From Myotis daubentonii (lineage: Eukaryota; Chordata; Mammalia; Chiroptera; Vespertilionidae), in contig NC_081851.1 of assembly GCF_963259705.1 (NCBI RefSeq), forward strand, positions 12,250,145 through 12,314,144: a stretch of 64,000 nucleotides of DNA, written 5' to 3'. How positions within the stretch are numbered: position 1 is the first letter of the stretch; each line of letters starts with the position of its first letter. Below the pieces are notes generated by a model, which worked only from the letters and a program-made list of their open reading frames with translations, had not been told where the DNA came from and made no database searches. Of this stretch, positions 35,765 through 47,574 are shown piece after piece. A program made the position numbers and the translations under genes.

Positions 35765-36660
35765 TGATGTGCTAGCATGGAGACCTCGGCCTCGCTTCCT
35801 GGGAACACGGACCTGCGGACCTGCCAAGAGCACTTGAGGAGGCTGGCGGGGACCGGAAGGCACAGGAGGCACCAGAGCCAGGTCTGGGCGGAAGGGCCGC
35901 GTCCAGGGCCTCAGGGTCGGCGAGACCCGCGGGCGGAGCCTGGGCCTCAGCAGCGCCGGCCACTGGGCGGGCCCGCCCTGAGCTGAGGCCTCAGGGACAC
36001 CGCGCTCAGCTGGGAAGGAGGCCTGGGGCGGCGCGGGGAGGGGCAGCGCGGAGCCCAGGCCAGGCCACGCAGCCCGGGGCGGTCGGGTGCGGGGTCAGGG
36101 ACACGCGGCGACCAGCAGCGCTGCCGGCCCGGGCTCGCCTGCGTCACTCGGGACGCGTGAGGCGCGGGAGCCTGGCTGCGCCCCCGGGGCCACTGCAGAG
36201 TCGGTCACGGGGACTCCGCCGCCGCTGCAGCGTTTCCTCCCCCTCCGCCCCCCGCTTCCCAGAACCGGCGAGCAGCAGCCAAGGACCGCGGGCATTAGCT
36301 CCGGATCCAAAACCAAAGGATGGGACCCAGCTGAACTTCCCGTCCTGCTTCGCGCGGGGCCCGGGGGCGGGGCCTTGAAGCACCAGGTCTCGCGGGAGGC
36401 GCCGCAGTCCGCGGTCTGGCTCAGCTTGCCTCGGGGAGGATGCTGGGTCCGCCCACCGGTACCGCCTCCATCCCCGGCGCTGCGTGGAGCCCGGAAGCAG
36501 GACCCGGTCAGCTGGAGTCTGAGCTGTGACCGGACCATCCCGGCCTCTCCATCTGCGCCAGGTCCTGTCACTATGAGCCTGAGCTGCCTCCACCGGGAGC
36601 TGCCGCACTTCCAGGCCAGTTCTGCTCGCTCCCCCGTGGGACTGGGGCGGTGAGGGGCAC
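35765..36660. promoter_or_regulatory. CpG island, candidate promoter
   Basis: About 900 bp that is strongly GC-rich with dense CpG, in sharp contrast to both flanks. It lies 2.2 kb upstream of the ANAPC1-like start exon, the right place for that gene's promoter and non-coding first exon. An ATG-initiated frame on the plus strand (35777-35986) and long overlapping frames on both strands are expected by chance in such GC-rich DNA; none shows a known domain. Confidence 0.7.
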
Positions 36661-36952
36661 GCTGATTTCCTCTCTGCCGGTGCTCTTTCACCCTGTAGGG
36701 CCAGACCCTGTGAAAAGTGCAGGGGAGACAAGGAGGTCCTCACAGAAACATGGCGTGCAATTTCTGAGCTTCACAGACACACCCCCAGGTGACCCCTACA
36801 CCTGGATGAAGCACCCCAGCTTTACCGGCCCTCCCTCTCCGTGGACTTAGCTGTACAATCTCACACTGATGGAAACTAGAAAACTTTCCTGAGCTCTGCT
36901 CTCCCACTGCATAGGATGTCTAGGTTAAAAATGTCAATGGAGCCCTAGCCGG

Positions 36953-37160
36953 CTTGGCTCAGTGGATACAGAGTCAGCCTGTGGACTGAGGGTTCCCAGG
37001 TTCGACCCAGGCCAAGGGCATATGCCTGGGTTGCAGGCTCCATCCCCAGTAGGGGGTGTGCAGAAGGCAGCTGATCAATGATTCTCTCCATCATTGATGT
37101 TTCTATCTCTCTCTCCTCCCTTCCTCTCTGAAATCAATAAAGAAATATATATTTTTTAAA
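36953..37160 (+). mobile_element. Ves-type SINE with TSD
   Basis: Head CCCTAGCCGGCTTGGCTCAG through an A-rich tail. AATGTCAATGGAG (36940-36952) and AATATCAATGGAG (37161-37173) form a 13-bp TSD with one change. Confidence 0.92.
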
Positions 37161-37173
37161 AATATCAATGGAG

Positions 37174-37352
37174 CTCTGACCCCATTGTTCAATTGGTTGA
37201 GCGTCCTCTTGTAACCAAAAAAAGGTTGGGAGTTTGATTTCCAATCAGGGCACATACCTAGGTTGCAGTTTGATCCCGGGTGAGGGGCATGCAGGAGGCA
37301 ATTGATTGAAGTGTCTCTCTCACATAGATGAATAAATAAATCCTCAGGTGAA

Positions 37353-37357
<5 letters not shown>
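37174..37357 (+). mobile_element. Ves-type SINE (diverged variant)
   Basis: Head CTCTGACCCCATTGTTCAAT with a B-box-like GGGAGTTTGATTTC and the GGAGGCAATTGATTGAAGTG block. It abuts the TSD of the preceding SINE. Confidence 0.75.

Positions 37358-37408
<51 letters not shown>
37358..37408. repeat. (TA)n microsatellite at SINE tail
   Basis: A pure TA run of about 51 bp directly after the SINE, probably grown from its A/T-rich tail. Confidence 0.95.
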
Positions 37409-37412
<4 letters not shown>

Positions 37413-37624
37413 TAAACAACTTATGGCCTAAGAAATCAAGTTCAAATTCTTTATCCAGAAATATAAAATTGGCTGAAACCTATGTCTGCACTAAGATCAT
37501 CTCCTGAGCGTCCCCAAACACACCTTGCACTTTGTGGTCTTGGGATCTGGGTACACCCTCATTTCTTTATCTCGAATACCAACCCTCAGGGTTTAGCTCA
37601 AATGCCTCTTCTCAGAAGACTTCA

Positions 37625-37972
37625 ATACAAGTATGAGCGCGCTGAGAGGACTGAATACTTGTGCCCCCCCTCCCCGCCCCAAAATTCCCATGTGGAAACC
37701 ATATGCTGTATGTGATGGTGTTTGGAGGAGATGCTTAGATCATGAGAGTGGAGCATTCCTGACTGGTATTCGTGCCCCTTCCACAAAGTGAGGACCCAGT
37801 GAAGGGAAGGTTGGCAATGAGTGAGAAAGCAGGCCCTCAGCAGACACTGAAACTACCAGCACCATGATCTTGGACTTCCCAGCCTGCAGAACCATGAGAA
37901 ATAAATTGATGCTTATAAGCCATGCGGTTTATGGTATTTTTGTCATAGCAGCCCAAACACTAAGACAGAGTC
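37625..37972 (+). mobile_element. MLT1/MST-type ERVL-MaLR LTR
   Basis: Plus-strand pattern: aaaattcccatgtggaaacc, ggtgtttggaggagatgc, atcatgagagtggagc, tcttggacttcccagcctgc, agaaccatgagaaataaatt and a catagcagcccaaacactaa end. The opposite orientation to the MLT1 at 5860. Confidence 0.8.
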
Positions 37973-39119
37973 ACTCTTAGAATTTAGAGTGGCCTGCCGT
38001 TCTCTACGGTCATTTCCCTAAAAGCAAACTATCCCCGTATTTCCCTGGCCTGAGGATACAGGGGGCAAAGTTTGATCTGTAGGAATAAGGCAGGAAGGAG
38101 CCAGTGAAGTCTCATTTCTTCTCTCTCGGGTGCAAGGAGATTGTCCTGTGTGACTGAGTGGGCACACCTGCCACACAGGTTCTCACCCACTGCCTTACAA
38201 GGGCATGGGAACTTCCCTGCGGTGGCCCCCAGGGCCCTGGGCTGGGCTGCATGAACCAGTGCCTGCACCTGTGCACGGGGCAGAGGGTGGAAGTCCCTGA
38301 AGGGCCTGGTCAGGGACGGCTAGTTTGGGTGCTAGAGTGGTAGCTGGAGGAAACACAAACCCGGAACCCACAGCTGCAGGACTCCTGCCCCCAAGAATCA
38401 CAGATGCAGCCCCAGCTCTCAGGAGAGCACGCCTCCTCCCTGGTGTTTCCATGGATGGTAAAGCTGGGCTTCCAGCCGAGGCCTTTGGGGAAAAGCCCAG
38501 TTAATGCTTCCTGTCCTGGGACCCTGCTCCACTTGCTGACCATCAGGGCCTTGGGTCAGGGAATGGTCAGGCTGTGGGACACAGACACACCCAGTCAGAT
38601 CATTCAATGACAATTCAGCGGCCACTTCTCTCGTTTCTAAGTCCACAGGCACCTCGTGCCCACACCCTCCTCACACACACACTGTCACTCAACCCCAATG
38701 GTGGCTTTTGGTAGGACACCCTGGCATCCACCCCACTGATTCTGATCCCATCCAGTCCCATCCAGGAACACATCTGAAGACAGCAGGAGAGCACATGTCC
38801 ACCGTGGTGGCACCGACACATTGACGGATTCCTCACAGACTGCAGTGCCCATTCAGCTGGAGTTGCTGGCCCTTTGCTCTGTGGGCTCCGCAGCAGCAAG
38901 TGACCCACGGGTCAAGAAGCTCCCTGTGGCCTCTCGGAGCTGAGGACGCCTGCAGCCGCAGCCACAGGAGATCCACCCCTCAGTCCAACACCTGCAGGAA
39001 ACCGAATTCTGCCCACAACTGGGGTGAGATTGGAAGCATCTCCTTTCCTCCTGGACACTCAGGGGAGACCACAGTCTCAGCCAAAACCCTGGTCTTCTGA
39101 GCCCCAAATCAGAGGGACT
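37973..39119. other. Unique moderately GC-rich sequence
   Basis: Overlapping short frames on both strands with no recognisable motif. No repeat was assigned. Confidence 0.4.
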
Positions 39120-39127
39120 GCTTACAC

Positions 39128-39338
39128 CAGGGGTGGGCAAACTTTTTGTCTTGAGGGCCACAATGGGTTCTTAAACTGGACCGGAGGGCCGGAACAAAAG
39201 CATGGATGGAGTGTTTGTGTGAACTAATATAAATTCAAAGTAAACATCATTACATAAAAGGGTACGGTCTTTTTTGTTTGTTTTATCCATTTCAAATGGG
39301 TCGGATCTGGCCCGCGGGCCATAGTTTGCCCATGGCTG
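39128..39338 (+). mobile_element. Bat hAT-type MITE with 8-bp TSD
   Basis: A 211-bp element starting CAGGGGTGGGCAAACT and ending AGTTTGCCCATGGCTG (inverted termini). It is flanked by GCTTACAC (39120-39127) and GCTTACGC (39339-39346), an 8-bp TSD with one change. No coding capacity. Confidence 0.85.
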
Positions 39339-40547
39339 GCTTACGCCATGCGCTGCTCCTGACTGCAGAAGCTGTCAGATAGCCAGGAATGTGTACTAGG
39401 TTAGTGATAACAGCAAGGAATATACGCCATGTCCTTCATCAAATCAGGTTCTCTGTCCTTAGTTGAATTGTATAGAAGAACCTTCCTATTGGAGAGGGTG
39501 CTCGTTCATAACACAATTTCCTGAAAGTGAAAGTTACATGTTGCCTGATGGGAGACAGTCCTCTGGGGCTCCCCCATGGTTCTGCTTGTCTTGCACGGGG
39601 CACTGTCTGCCCTTGTTCCTTGGTGTGTAGGGAACAGTTTTGGAAGAGCGTGTCAGCCTCTGGAACAAAGGGCAGGCTTGCTTTCAGCCCTAGGAGATGC
39701 AGATGAGGTCTCCCTTTGAGATGTGGCTGGTCAAGGAGAATGGGTCCTGTCCATGGTGCTGATGTACACTTTGGTCAGGACACTGAAAGCAGATAAGCTC
39801 AGAAGGGGTTGGTGTGTTTTGCTTAGCTTATCCTGGTAGACATCTAACTCATGATTCAAGAAAAGTGGTGTTCTTTATCTGAACTGGGAGTAAAATAGTT
39901 GTATCTCGGCATGGATTTCTTGGTTTTATCCTAGTTAGGGTTTGTGTAGCTTATTAAATCTGTAGCTTATGTCTTTTGCCAGATTTTGGGATTTTTCAGC
40001 CATTATTTTCTCTATTACATTCTGGCTCCAAACTCTTCTCTCCTTGGGAACTTAGAATAAATAAAATGCAGTCTCCCTTTAAACACAAGATAATAGTCAG
40101 AAGGAGTTTGTACTCCAAGAGTCCAGGTTGATAATACATATTACTTTAGGGAGAGTTTAAATAAATTCATGTGTATTAGGTGTTGAGGGAGAAGGGTACT
40201 TTCATATGTGGAAAACCACTAGGATGCCCATGAGATACTGTTAACTGCCTAGCAGTAGGGGCTTGGAGGGCAGTGGATTGCATTTGACCTAAGCTGACAT
40301 GTTTGGGGTAATTTCTAATTACTTTTAAAGCTTAGTTTTAGAAGTGCTATACTAAAATACACTTGTTGAAAATAAAAATTGATTACTATTCCTTTGAAAG
40401 ATGTCAATTTTGACCATAAATTTACAGAATTTGAACCCATCTCTACAGTTTTGGCCCCTTTTGTGTTTCATTGTTTTATGTATATTGTGGGGCTAAGTTC
40501 GACAGTGGCATTTTAAAAGAAATAAGTTGCAGGAAGAATATAATGTA
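39339..40547. other. Unique sequence with L1M ORF1 trace
   Basis: About 39900-40060 reads as reverse-complement L1M ORF1 (cttggttttatcctagttag, cagccattattttctctatt), minus orientation, low confidence. The rest is unassigned. Confidence 0.4.
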
Positions 40548-40881
40548 CTAGAGGCCCAGTGCACGAAATACGTGCACTGGGAGGGGGAGGGTCCCCTCAG
40601 CCCAGCCTGCACCCTTTTGAAGTCCAGGAGCCCTTGGGAGAAGTCAGCAGTTGGACATCCTTAGCTGCCATGGAGGTGAGAGAGGCTCCCACTCCCACCG
40701 CAGTGCTCACCAGCTGTGAGGCTGGTTTCTGGGTGAGGAGTGCTCCCCCTGTGGGAGCACACTGACCGCCAGGGGGAAGCTCCTGAATTGAGCTTCTGCC
40801 CCCAGGTGGTCAGTGGGCATCATAGCGTCCAGTTGTTCCAACATTTGATCAATTTGCATATTAGACCTTTATTATGTAGGA
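40548..40881 (-). mobile_element. HeliBat-type nonautonomous Helitron
   Basis: On the minus strand the element begins TCCTACATAATAAAGG just after an A and ends with the palindrome AGTGCACGTATTTCGTGCACT followed by GGGCCTCTAG and then T. These are Helitron termini: 5' TC, 3' hairpin, CTAG, insertion between A and T without duplication. The hairpin arms (GTGCACG/CGTGCAC) are intact. The 334-bp element lacks Rep/helicase. Confidence 0.88.
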
Positions 40882-42295
40882 TGGGCCTTGAGATCTTGAA
40901 GAAGATGGAAGCATGTATCTGAGCTGTTGCCTTGTCTGTCTGAGGGGCAGGTGAGGGACTACACATGAAATGCTCTGACAAGTTCACGTGTCCTAAAAGG
41001 TCATTTGTACCTGAAATTTCACTGACTTTTCTGATCAATATAGTTCAGTTCACATGTATCTCACTTAATGTAATTTATTACTAGTGCAAAGATCTGAGTC
41101 TGGGTTCATTTTATTAGTTGCTTTTCTGTTTTATAAATACGTCCTGTAAAATTTGTTTTTGTTAATCTTTTTAAAAGTGATATATGTACTTGATACTAAA
41201 CGAAAAGGAATCACAGAATTGCACAAAGAAAGAAGTGAAAGACCCTTCTCCCCTTGCCCAAGACAGAATAGTCCCTGTTAACTGTTTGGGGGTATTGAGG
41301 TTTTCTGGTGTTTCAGAGAGCTTCCTACATGCCTTAAATGAGAAAATATCATTTCTGGTTCTGAGCATCATTTGTGCAGTGAGAACCACATGGCAGCCTA
41401 GAAAGCCCATGGACATTTCTCCCCAGTGAGTCATCTGCTGAATGAATGCAATAGAAGGTGAACTTCTCTTATCTGTCAACTGATAGGCAATTAATTTCTA
41501 AGGCGAGAATGTAAAGTGTATTTCTGAAATGGCATGGTTATGTTAGAAAATATGGGGTCAGATTCAAATCTTTATTTAATGTTCTTTGAAGATGTACATA
41601 AAAATTACTCTCATTATTGACTCAGCAAAGTCATAATTCCTGAATCATCTCATTCAATGCATTTCAGGGTTCAAATCTAAGAAATCCCCTCTGATGAAAA
41701 CAGAAAAATGACATTTAGGAGGTGTTTTTCAAAGATGAAAGCTGTGCTTTCTTCAGATAAAATCAAGGTTGTCATCTAGGTCCTGGACATCATGCCCAGG
41801 GACTGTTAATACAGGGATGAAGGGACTGGAGTGACACCTGGTGGTTTCCAACCCCTGAGTCAGCACTGCGTGGCAGCAATGAAGATGAAGGTGTCGGTGC
41901 TCTTTTGATAAGATTAGTTGTCTGTGGTTTATTTCACTTTATTTTCTCTTCCCTCACATTTTCATTGCTTTAGTATTTACTTCCCTGCCACACTAGTTCC
42001 CGTGTGTCCCTGCACCCTAAGAACCTTCATTAACTCCCTCTTATGGCATCAAAAGACCTTAAAGCAGGACAGAGGTTCAGTGAGAGGGCACCAGAGGTAC
42101 CCGCACCCTGTGTGCTGTGTGTGCACACATGTCTGGAGTACAACTCCTGAAAGGCCCTGTGATCCTCTAAGCTTCCTCCTGCTGGTATTTTGGCACAACA
42201 CTTCATAGTCCTGCTGTGGTGTGTCTGTGTATGTGAAGTGTTTGGAGTAGAGTTTTCTAATGTTTTCTCAGACATAGAGGTGAACTGTTTGGAAG
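40882..42295. other. Unique sequence, no gene seen
   Basis: AT-rich to moderate composition; short frames without motifs. Confidence 0.4.
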
Positions 42296-42336
42296 GACAA
42301 GTAGCTGGTGCAGTATGTCATAGCATTCATCTAAGG

Positions 42337-42545
42337 CAGCGGTTTTCAACCTGTGGGTCGCGACCCCTTTGAGAGTCGAACGACCCTTTCACAGGGGTCA
42401 CCTAAATACATCCTGCATATCAGATATTTACGTTATGATTCATAACAGTAGCAAAATTACAGTTATGAAGTAGCAACGAAGATAATTTTATGGTTGGGGA
42501 TCACCACAACATGAGGAACTGTATTAAAGGGTTGCGGCATTAGGA
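42337..42545 (+). mobile_element. SPIN-type hAT MITE, 3'-truncated, in duplicated block
   Basis: Starts CAGCGGTTTTCAACCTGTGG and matches the element at 47350 at about 98% identity, but stops at gcggcattagga without its right terminal repeat. The 41 bp to its left also match the left flank of the 47350 copy. Confidence 0.85.
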
Positions 42546-42576
42546 TAAGTATTTCATTTAATAAAATGAAATTAAG

Positions 42577-42795
42577 CATCTGTGAGGTACAAGGCACTCT
42601 TCCTAGGTATTGAGGGAACTTACATGGTGTTAGGGAAGAAACCTATGCACACATAATGAAACACCTGTGTTTATGCAGCTCTAACCATGTGCATTATCTC
42701 ATGGAATCCTTAGAGCACACTACGGGGTGGGTACTGTTAGAACTGTCTCAATGGCAGAATGTAGCAGTTATGGGCCTCCTGTGCTGTGGAAGCAC
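42577..42795 (-). mobile_element. MIR
   Basis: Antisense MIR text: aagcatctgtgaggtacaag, actcttcctaggtattgagg, gtgcattatctcatggaatc, ggtgggtactgttagaactg. An old tRNA-derived mammalian SINE. Confidence 0.7.
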
Positions 42796-43581
42796 AGAGG
42801 AGGGAGAACTAGACCTTGAAGGATGGTGGGGTTTTATTGGCAGGAAAGAGGTATGTGGTTGTCCCAGGAGAGGGAGGAGAATGAGCAAAGGGAAATTCAC
42901 AGGGCTCACATACCAATGTGAGTATGAAGTCTTTAATTTTAGCTCTGTTCACAAGGAACTGTGGCCAGTATAAAGATCTTATATGTGCAAATGACATCCA
43001 TCACACCTCTGGGTGCGTAGGTGTAGTACTTGTTTTACTTAGCCTCTCTAAGGAAAGGGTAAGTGAACGTAAAGTTATTTCCCTTTAACACAAAGTTAAA
43101 GTTTTACATTTCAAATCATTAGTTCAGATGAGTCCAGTCCATCTGCTTTTTGTTTCCTGTAAGAGACCTTTACTGTGCTACAAGTCACGAAGCATTTACA
43201 AGTGAATGGAGCTGAACACTCCCTCCCCCCACCCCCCATTTTAATTTTTATTGATGACTTTAATTTTTTCATTATTTCAGGTTACTGGCACCTTGCCATG
43301 CTTGCTTGATGGTGATTGTTTCATCAGGTCAAATCCTTCATCTCCAGATCTTGGGATATTATTTGACCTTAGAATTTCTTATATTCCCAATGTATGTCAG
43401 TTGAAAGTTAAAGCTTTCTAATGTATTAGTGAAAAGAGAAGGTTTCAAAAAAAACCTTGTATCTACCAGTAAAATAATTGATGTTTTTAGTGTAGTAGAA
43501 TTGTAATCCTTGAGGAATGGGGATGGCAGTGGTTTCACTTTTACATATAGTGCTGCCTATTCTGTAGCATTTAAAATCAAA
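42796..43581. other. Unique sequence, no gene seen
   Basis: Short frames only; no repeat confidently assigned. Confidence 0.4.
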
Positions 43582-43800
43582 TTATAGGAGATGCTCAAGG
43601 TCACTAATCACAGGGAAAATGCAAATAAGAACCACAAAATGTTACCTCCCACTGCCAGAAAGACCGTTATCAAAAAGACAAGAAGGGACAAGTGGTGTGA
43701 GGAAGTGGGGAAAAGGGAACCCTTGGGCACTGTTGGTAGGATTATAAATTGGAGCTCCCCCTGAACAGTGGCGCCCCTTGTGGAAAAGGTGTGGAAGTGG
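43582..43800 (+). mobile_element. Old L1M ORF2 fragment
   Basis: Plus-strand text follows the L1 ORF2 C-terminal region: tgctcaaggtcactaatcac, gggaaaatgcaaataagaac, aaagacaagaagggacaagt, gaacccttgggcactgttgg. Much more diverged than the young L1s. Confidence 0.75.
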
Positions 43801-44423
43801 ATCTTTCAGTCTCCAGAAGGGGTATAGCTCCCACAGGGCACCTCCCTTCCTGGCCTTAGAGATCAAGCAAACAGGAGGCATCCGAGAAGATGGCCCTGTT
43901 CTAACACAAATAGGAAATTCACGTGTTAAAAATGTTTTGCTCCATGCTGAAGTCTTGGTCACTTTATCTGAGTGCTTTTTTTCTTGCCAGCACACCTGAG
44001 ACTCTCCTGAAGGAAATGAACAAGTTTGAGGAGCCTGTCTTTGCTCCTTCTCATTGAGCACTCGGCTAAACTCATAACCAGGTTAATCCAGAGACTGTCT
44101 ATCCCTTGTCCAAGGGTGTAGACATGCAGTTGTGTTGTATCGGGCAGATTGCCCTCCAGAAATACAGAGCACTGTCCAGTATGTTCCCTGGCCAGGCCCT
44201 GCCGTGGGCAGTGGGCATGGAGAGTCAGACAGGGGTGGTCCGTGCCTCCTGCAGCTCTGAGCCTGACAGCGTTGGACCTTCCCCTCACTCCTTAGGCCTC
44301 CCCACTGCTGTTGCCGGGGCTGTGCCAGGCCCTCTTCTTGGGACAGAAAGGAGTTCGGGGTCTAGCATGCAGGCGGTTGGACCTAAGGTCAGATATGCTT
44401 TTTAAAAAAATTCTTTAGGGTAA
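43801..44423. other. Unique sequence, no gene seen
   Basis: Overlapping short frames on both strands (43778-43999, 43959-44288) have no recognisable product. Confidence 0.4.
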
Positions 44424-44690
44424 TTATTTATTTTTAAAATATTTTTCAATGTATTTTTATTGATTTTAGAGAGAGGAAGGGAGAGATAGAAACATCGAGG
44501 AGAGAGAAACATCCATTGCCTGCACGCCTCCTGCTGGGGATGGAGCCCGAAACAGAAACATCATCCTGCACACCCACTATTGGGGATCAAGCCCGCAACC
44601 CAGGCATGTGCCCTGACTGGGAATGGAAAGATGACCTCCTGGTTCATGGGTTGACCCTCAAACCCTGAGCTACACTGGCCAGGCCAGATA
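44424..44690 (-). mobile_element. Ves-type SINE with internal duplication
   Basis: Plus strand runs from tttttattgattttagagag through agggagagatagaaacatcg to a right end reading GCCTGGCCAGTGTAGCTCAG on the minus strand. The central ggagccc/ggatcaagcccgcaaccc region appears twice, making this copy longer than usual. Confidence 0.8.
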
Positions 44691-45261
44691 TGCTTTTTAA
44701 ACTCCCCTCCCCCCAACCCTTTTTTTTTTTTTTTTTGTAATCTGGCAACAATGATGAATTTGCCAGGGAAGGCACTGGTGCTGAAAAGACTTTGTTGTTT
44801 TATAGCAAAATACCTTGTTTTTTAATTAAAATGAAAATATTTGGTTGTGTTTTACTTAAAGTTGTGACATTTGTTAACATTTTAAGCACATGGCAGTGTT
44901 TTCCCTCAGATGATGAGGAGGAGGAGGCAGCCAGCAGCTTCTGGTAACACTGAGGTCTTTGAACAGAGGATCAAGAGACTTGTGAAGCTGGTGCGGCTCC
45001 TGCGTGTCTGGGAGCTCAGGTCACTCAGCATGTGGGCCATCTCTGCTCCCAGCTTCCCTGCTTGTCACCTTTTGTTGGTTATTTTTTCCTCATTAACTCA
45101 TCTGCCAAAGATCGCTAAGAAAATGGAATGGTAATAAAGTTCAGATTAGCTTACTCTTCTACTTACTACTTCGCACAAAGGATAGATTTGGTCAGAAATA
45201 GTGTGGAGAACTTCTAAGCGGGCTTACCGATCCATGAGCCTATCTTCAGAGAACTTTTTTT
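44691..45261. other. Unique sequence, no gene seen
   Basis: Includes a T-tract at 44720-44737 and a 74-codon frame (44910-45134) without motifs. Confidence 0.4.
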
Positions 45262-45510
45262 TCTTTTTTAATCCTCACCTGAGGATATTTTTCCCATTGA
45301 TTTTTAGAAAGAGTGGAATGGAGGGAAGGAAGGCAGGGGAGAGAGAGACAGAAACACTGATGTGAGAGAGACACATTGATTGGTTGCCTCCCATATATAC
45401 CCCTTCCAGGGCTCTGATTGAACCTCCAACCCAGGTATGTGCCCTTGACCAGGAATCAGACCCATGACCTTGGGTGCGTAGGCTGACACTGAGCACATGG
45501 GCGAGGGCAG
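45262..45510 (-). mobile_element. Ves-type SINE
   Basis: Left tcctcacctgaggatatttt, then cattgatttttagaaagagt, gagagagacagaaacactga, ggttgcctcccatatatacc, and a diverged tRNA head on the right. Confidence 0.8.

Positions 45511-45511
<1 letters not shown>

Positions 45512-45582
<71 letters not shown>
45512..45582. repeat. (AT)n microsatellite
   Basis: A pure TA run of about 70 bp between two minus-strand SINEs, at the tail of the right one. Confidence 0.95.
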
Positions 45583-45585
<3 letters not shown>

Positions 45586-45778
45586 TGATTTCAGACAGAA
45601 AGGGAGAGGGAAAGAGATATAAAAACTTCAATGACGAGAATCATTGATTAGCTGCCTTCTGCACGTCCCCTACTGGGGATCAAGCCCGCAATCCAGGCAT
45701 ATGCCCTTGACCAGAATTGAATCCGAGACCCTTCAGTCTGCAGGCCAATGCTCTATCCACTGAGCCAAACCAGCTAGG
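45583..45778 (-). mobile_element. Ves-type SINE (well preserved)
   Basis: From aaattgatttcagacagaaa to an intact tRNA-derived head reading CCCTAGCTGGTTTGGCTCAG on the minus strand. Confidence 0.9.
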
Positions 45779-46096
45779 GCCAGGTAACTTTTTAATTTTA
45801 AGTTTGTTGACTTCTGACAAACATATACAGTCATGTAACTGTCCACACAGTCAGATAGAGAATGTGTCCAAGCAGCACCTCTGCCTCTTAGTCATCAATG
45901 CCTCAGCCCAGCCTCAGCCCCAGGCAATCACTCCTGTTTTCTTTCCCAATACTTTTGCCTTTTCCAGAATGTCTTATAAATCAGATCATACAGTATGTGG
46001 CCTTGTGAGTCAAGCTTCCACTCAGCCTAATGCTTCCAAGGTTCATCCATGCCGATGCACGTATTAGAAGTTTGTTCTTTTTCATTCTAAACAGTA

Positions 46097-46528
46097 CAGG
46101 CACACCTTGGGGATACTGTGAGCTCGGTCTTTATGTCTAGAAAACAATATATATACCTTAATTTAAAGTAGGCACCTGGCTGGTGTGGCTCAGTTGGGTG
46201 GGTGTCATCCCATGCACCAAAAGATTGCTGGTTCAATTCCCATTCAGGGCACATTGCCTGGGTTTCAGGCGTGATCCTCATCGGCAGGAGGCATACAGGA
46301 GGCAGCCAATCGATGTTCTGTTCTCACACCAATGTTTCTCTTTCTCTCTCCCTTTCCCTTCCTCCCTCTCTAAAAATCAATAAAAATATTAATTTAAAAA
46401 TGCTTACCATTATATGAGCCTGTTGGAAAAGTGGCCAATATAATTTTTCAGTGCAGGGTTGCCACAAATCTTCAATTTTTGTAAAAAAAATCAGTATCTG
46501 CGATGCACAATAAAGCGAGGTGGGCTTG
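46097..46528 (+). mobile_element. Tigger-type mariner MITE with nested SINE
   Basis: Left end CAGGCACACCTTGGGGATAC and right end GCGAGGTGGGCTTG are worn Tigger inverted termini. Internal ttatgtctagaaaacaatat and caataaagcgagg fit Tigger1. It is inserted at TA in the L1M and carries a Ves SINE at 46169-46398. Confidence 0.7.
46169..46398 (+). mobile_element. Ves-type SINE in Tigger
   Basis: Head GCACCTGGCTGGTGTGGCTC, CATTCAGGGCACATTGCCTG, GGAGGCAGCCAATCGATGTT and tail atcaataaaaatatt. Confidence 0.88.
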
Positions 46529-47125
46529 TGTTCCATTGGCTGGATGCACCATAGAGTGTTTATCCATACATTAGTTGATGGACATCTGGGTTGTTTCTAA
46601 GTTTGGGCAATTATGGATAAAACTGTGCTGAGTAGTTGCGTACGAGTTTTTTTTTAAGTTGGACATATGTTTGTATTTCTCATGGGTATAGACACCTGGG
46701 AGTGGGATTGCTGGGGCATCTGGTGTTTGTTTTTACGAAGCTACCAAACTGTTTTCCAAAATGACTGCACCATTTTACACGGTCACCAGTAGTGTATGAG
46801 TGTTCCAGTTATTCTTGACAACACTTGGGATTCTCCAGGGTTTGGGTTTTTGAGTGGCATTTTCTGCAGGGAGCCTTTACACTAGGAGAATATAGGTCTA
46901 TCCATTTCTAACTCAGGAACCTCTTGGACAAGTGAAAGCACTGCCTCCCTGGGGTCTCAATGTCTATATCTTTAAAACAGGCACAGCAGAAATATAACCC
47001 CATCAGCTATAATGAGCTTTAATGAGAAAATACATATATGGTACTTAGCTACTATTTATAGTGCATGGCACACATTAACACACTGAAAGTGTGAGCTCTA
47101 AGTATTGACTGCTGTTGTAATTATA

Positions 47126-47284
47126 TCCTATATAAAAAAGAGCTATTACGCTAATTGGAACAAACAGCAGAACAACCGTCCGGACAAACTTCCAGATAAA
47201 GCCAGGGCAGAAATGGCCAGCCGAGGCTATGAGGGGCTGCGAGGGCCAAGCCCCTTGCACAAATTTCATGCATCGGGTCTCTAG
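47126..47284 (+). mobile_element. HeliBat-type Helitron, short
   Basis: Starts TCCTATATAAAAAAGAGC after A and ends ...GCACAAATTTCATGCATCGGGTCTCTAG before T. The 3' hairpin is decayed (one arm mutated). The 159-bp element is oriented opposite to the copy at 40548. Confidence 0.82.
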
Positions 47285-47349
47285 TGTGTAAAAAAATGCA
47301 AATGTAATGACAGGTAGCTGGTGCAGTATGTCATAGCATTCATCTAAGG

Positions 47350-47574
47350 CAGCGGTTTTCAACCTGTGGGTCGCGACCCCTTTGAGAGTCGAACGACCCT
47401 TTCACAGGGGTCACCTAAATACATCCTGCATATCAGGTATTTACGTTATGATTCATAATAGTAGCAAAATTACAGTTATGAAGTAGCAATAAAGATAATT
47501 TTATGGTTGGGGATCACCACAACATGAGGAACTGTATTAAAGGGTCGCGGCATTAGGAAGGTTGAGAACCACTG
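47350..47574 (+). mobile_element. SPIN-type hAT MITE, complete
   Basis: 225 bp from CAGCGGTTTTCAACCTGTGG to GAAGGTTGAGAACCACTG, flanked by ATCTAAGG (47342-47349) and ATCTAAGT (47575-47582). Same length and termini as the copy at 14298 but a different interior, so a second SPIN-type subfamily. Confidence 0.88.

Larger units (their letters stand above)
45779..46860 (-). mobile_element. Old L1M fragment split by Tigger and SINE
   Basis: Segments 45779-46096 and 46529-46860 are reverse-complement L1M (ttgacttctgacaaacatat, ccttttccagaatgtcttat, aggttcatccatgccgatgc; then agtgtttatccatacattag, ctaccaaactgttttccaaa, acactttgggattct-like). Confidence 0.75.

Noticed and set aside
36087..36743. Long frames on both strands of the CpG island
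   Set aside because: Expected by chance in GC-rich DNA; three frames overlap and none has a known domain.
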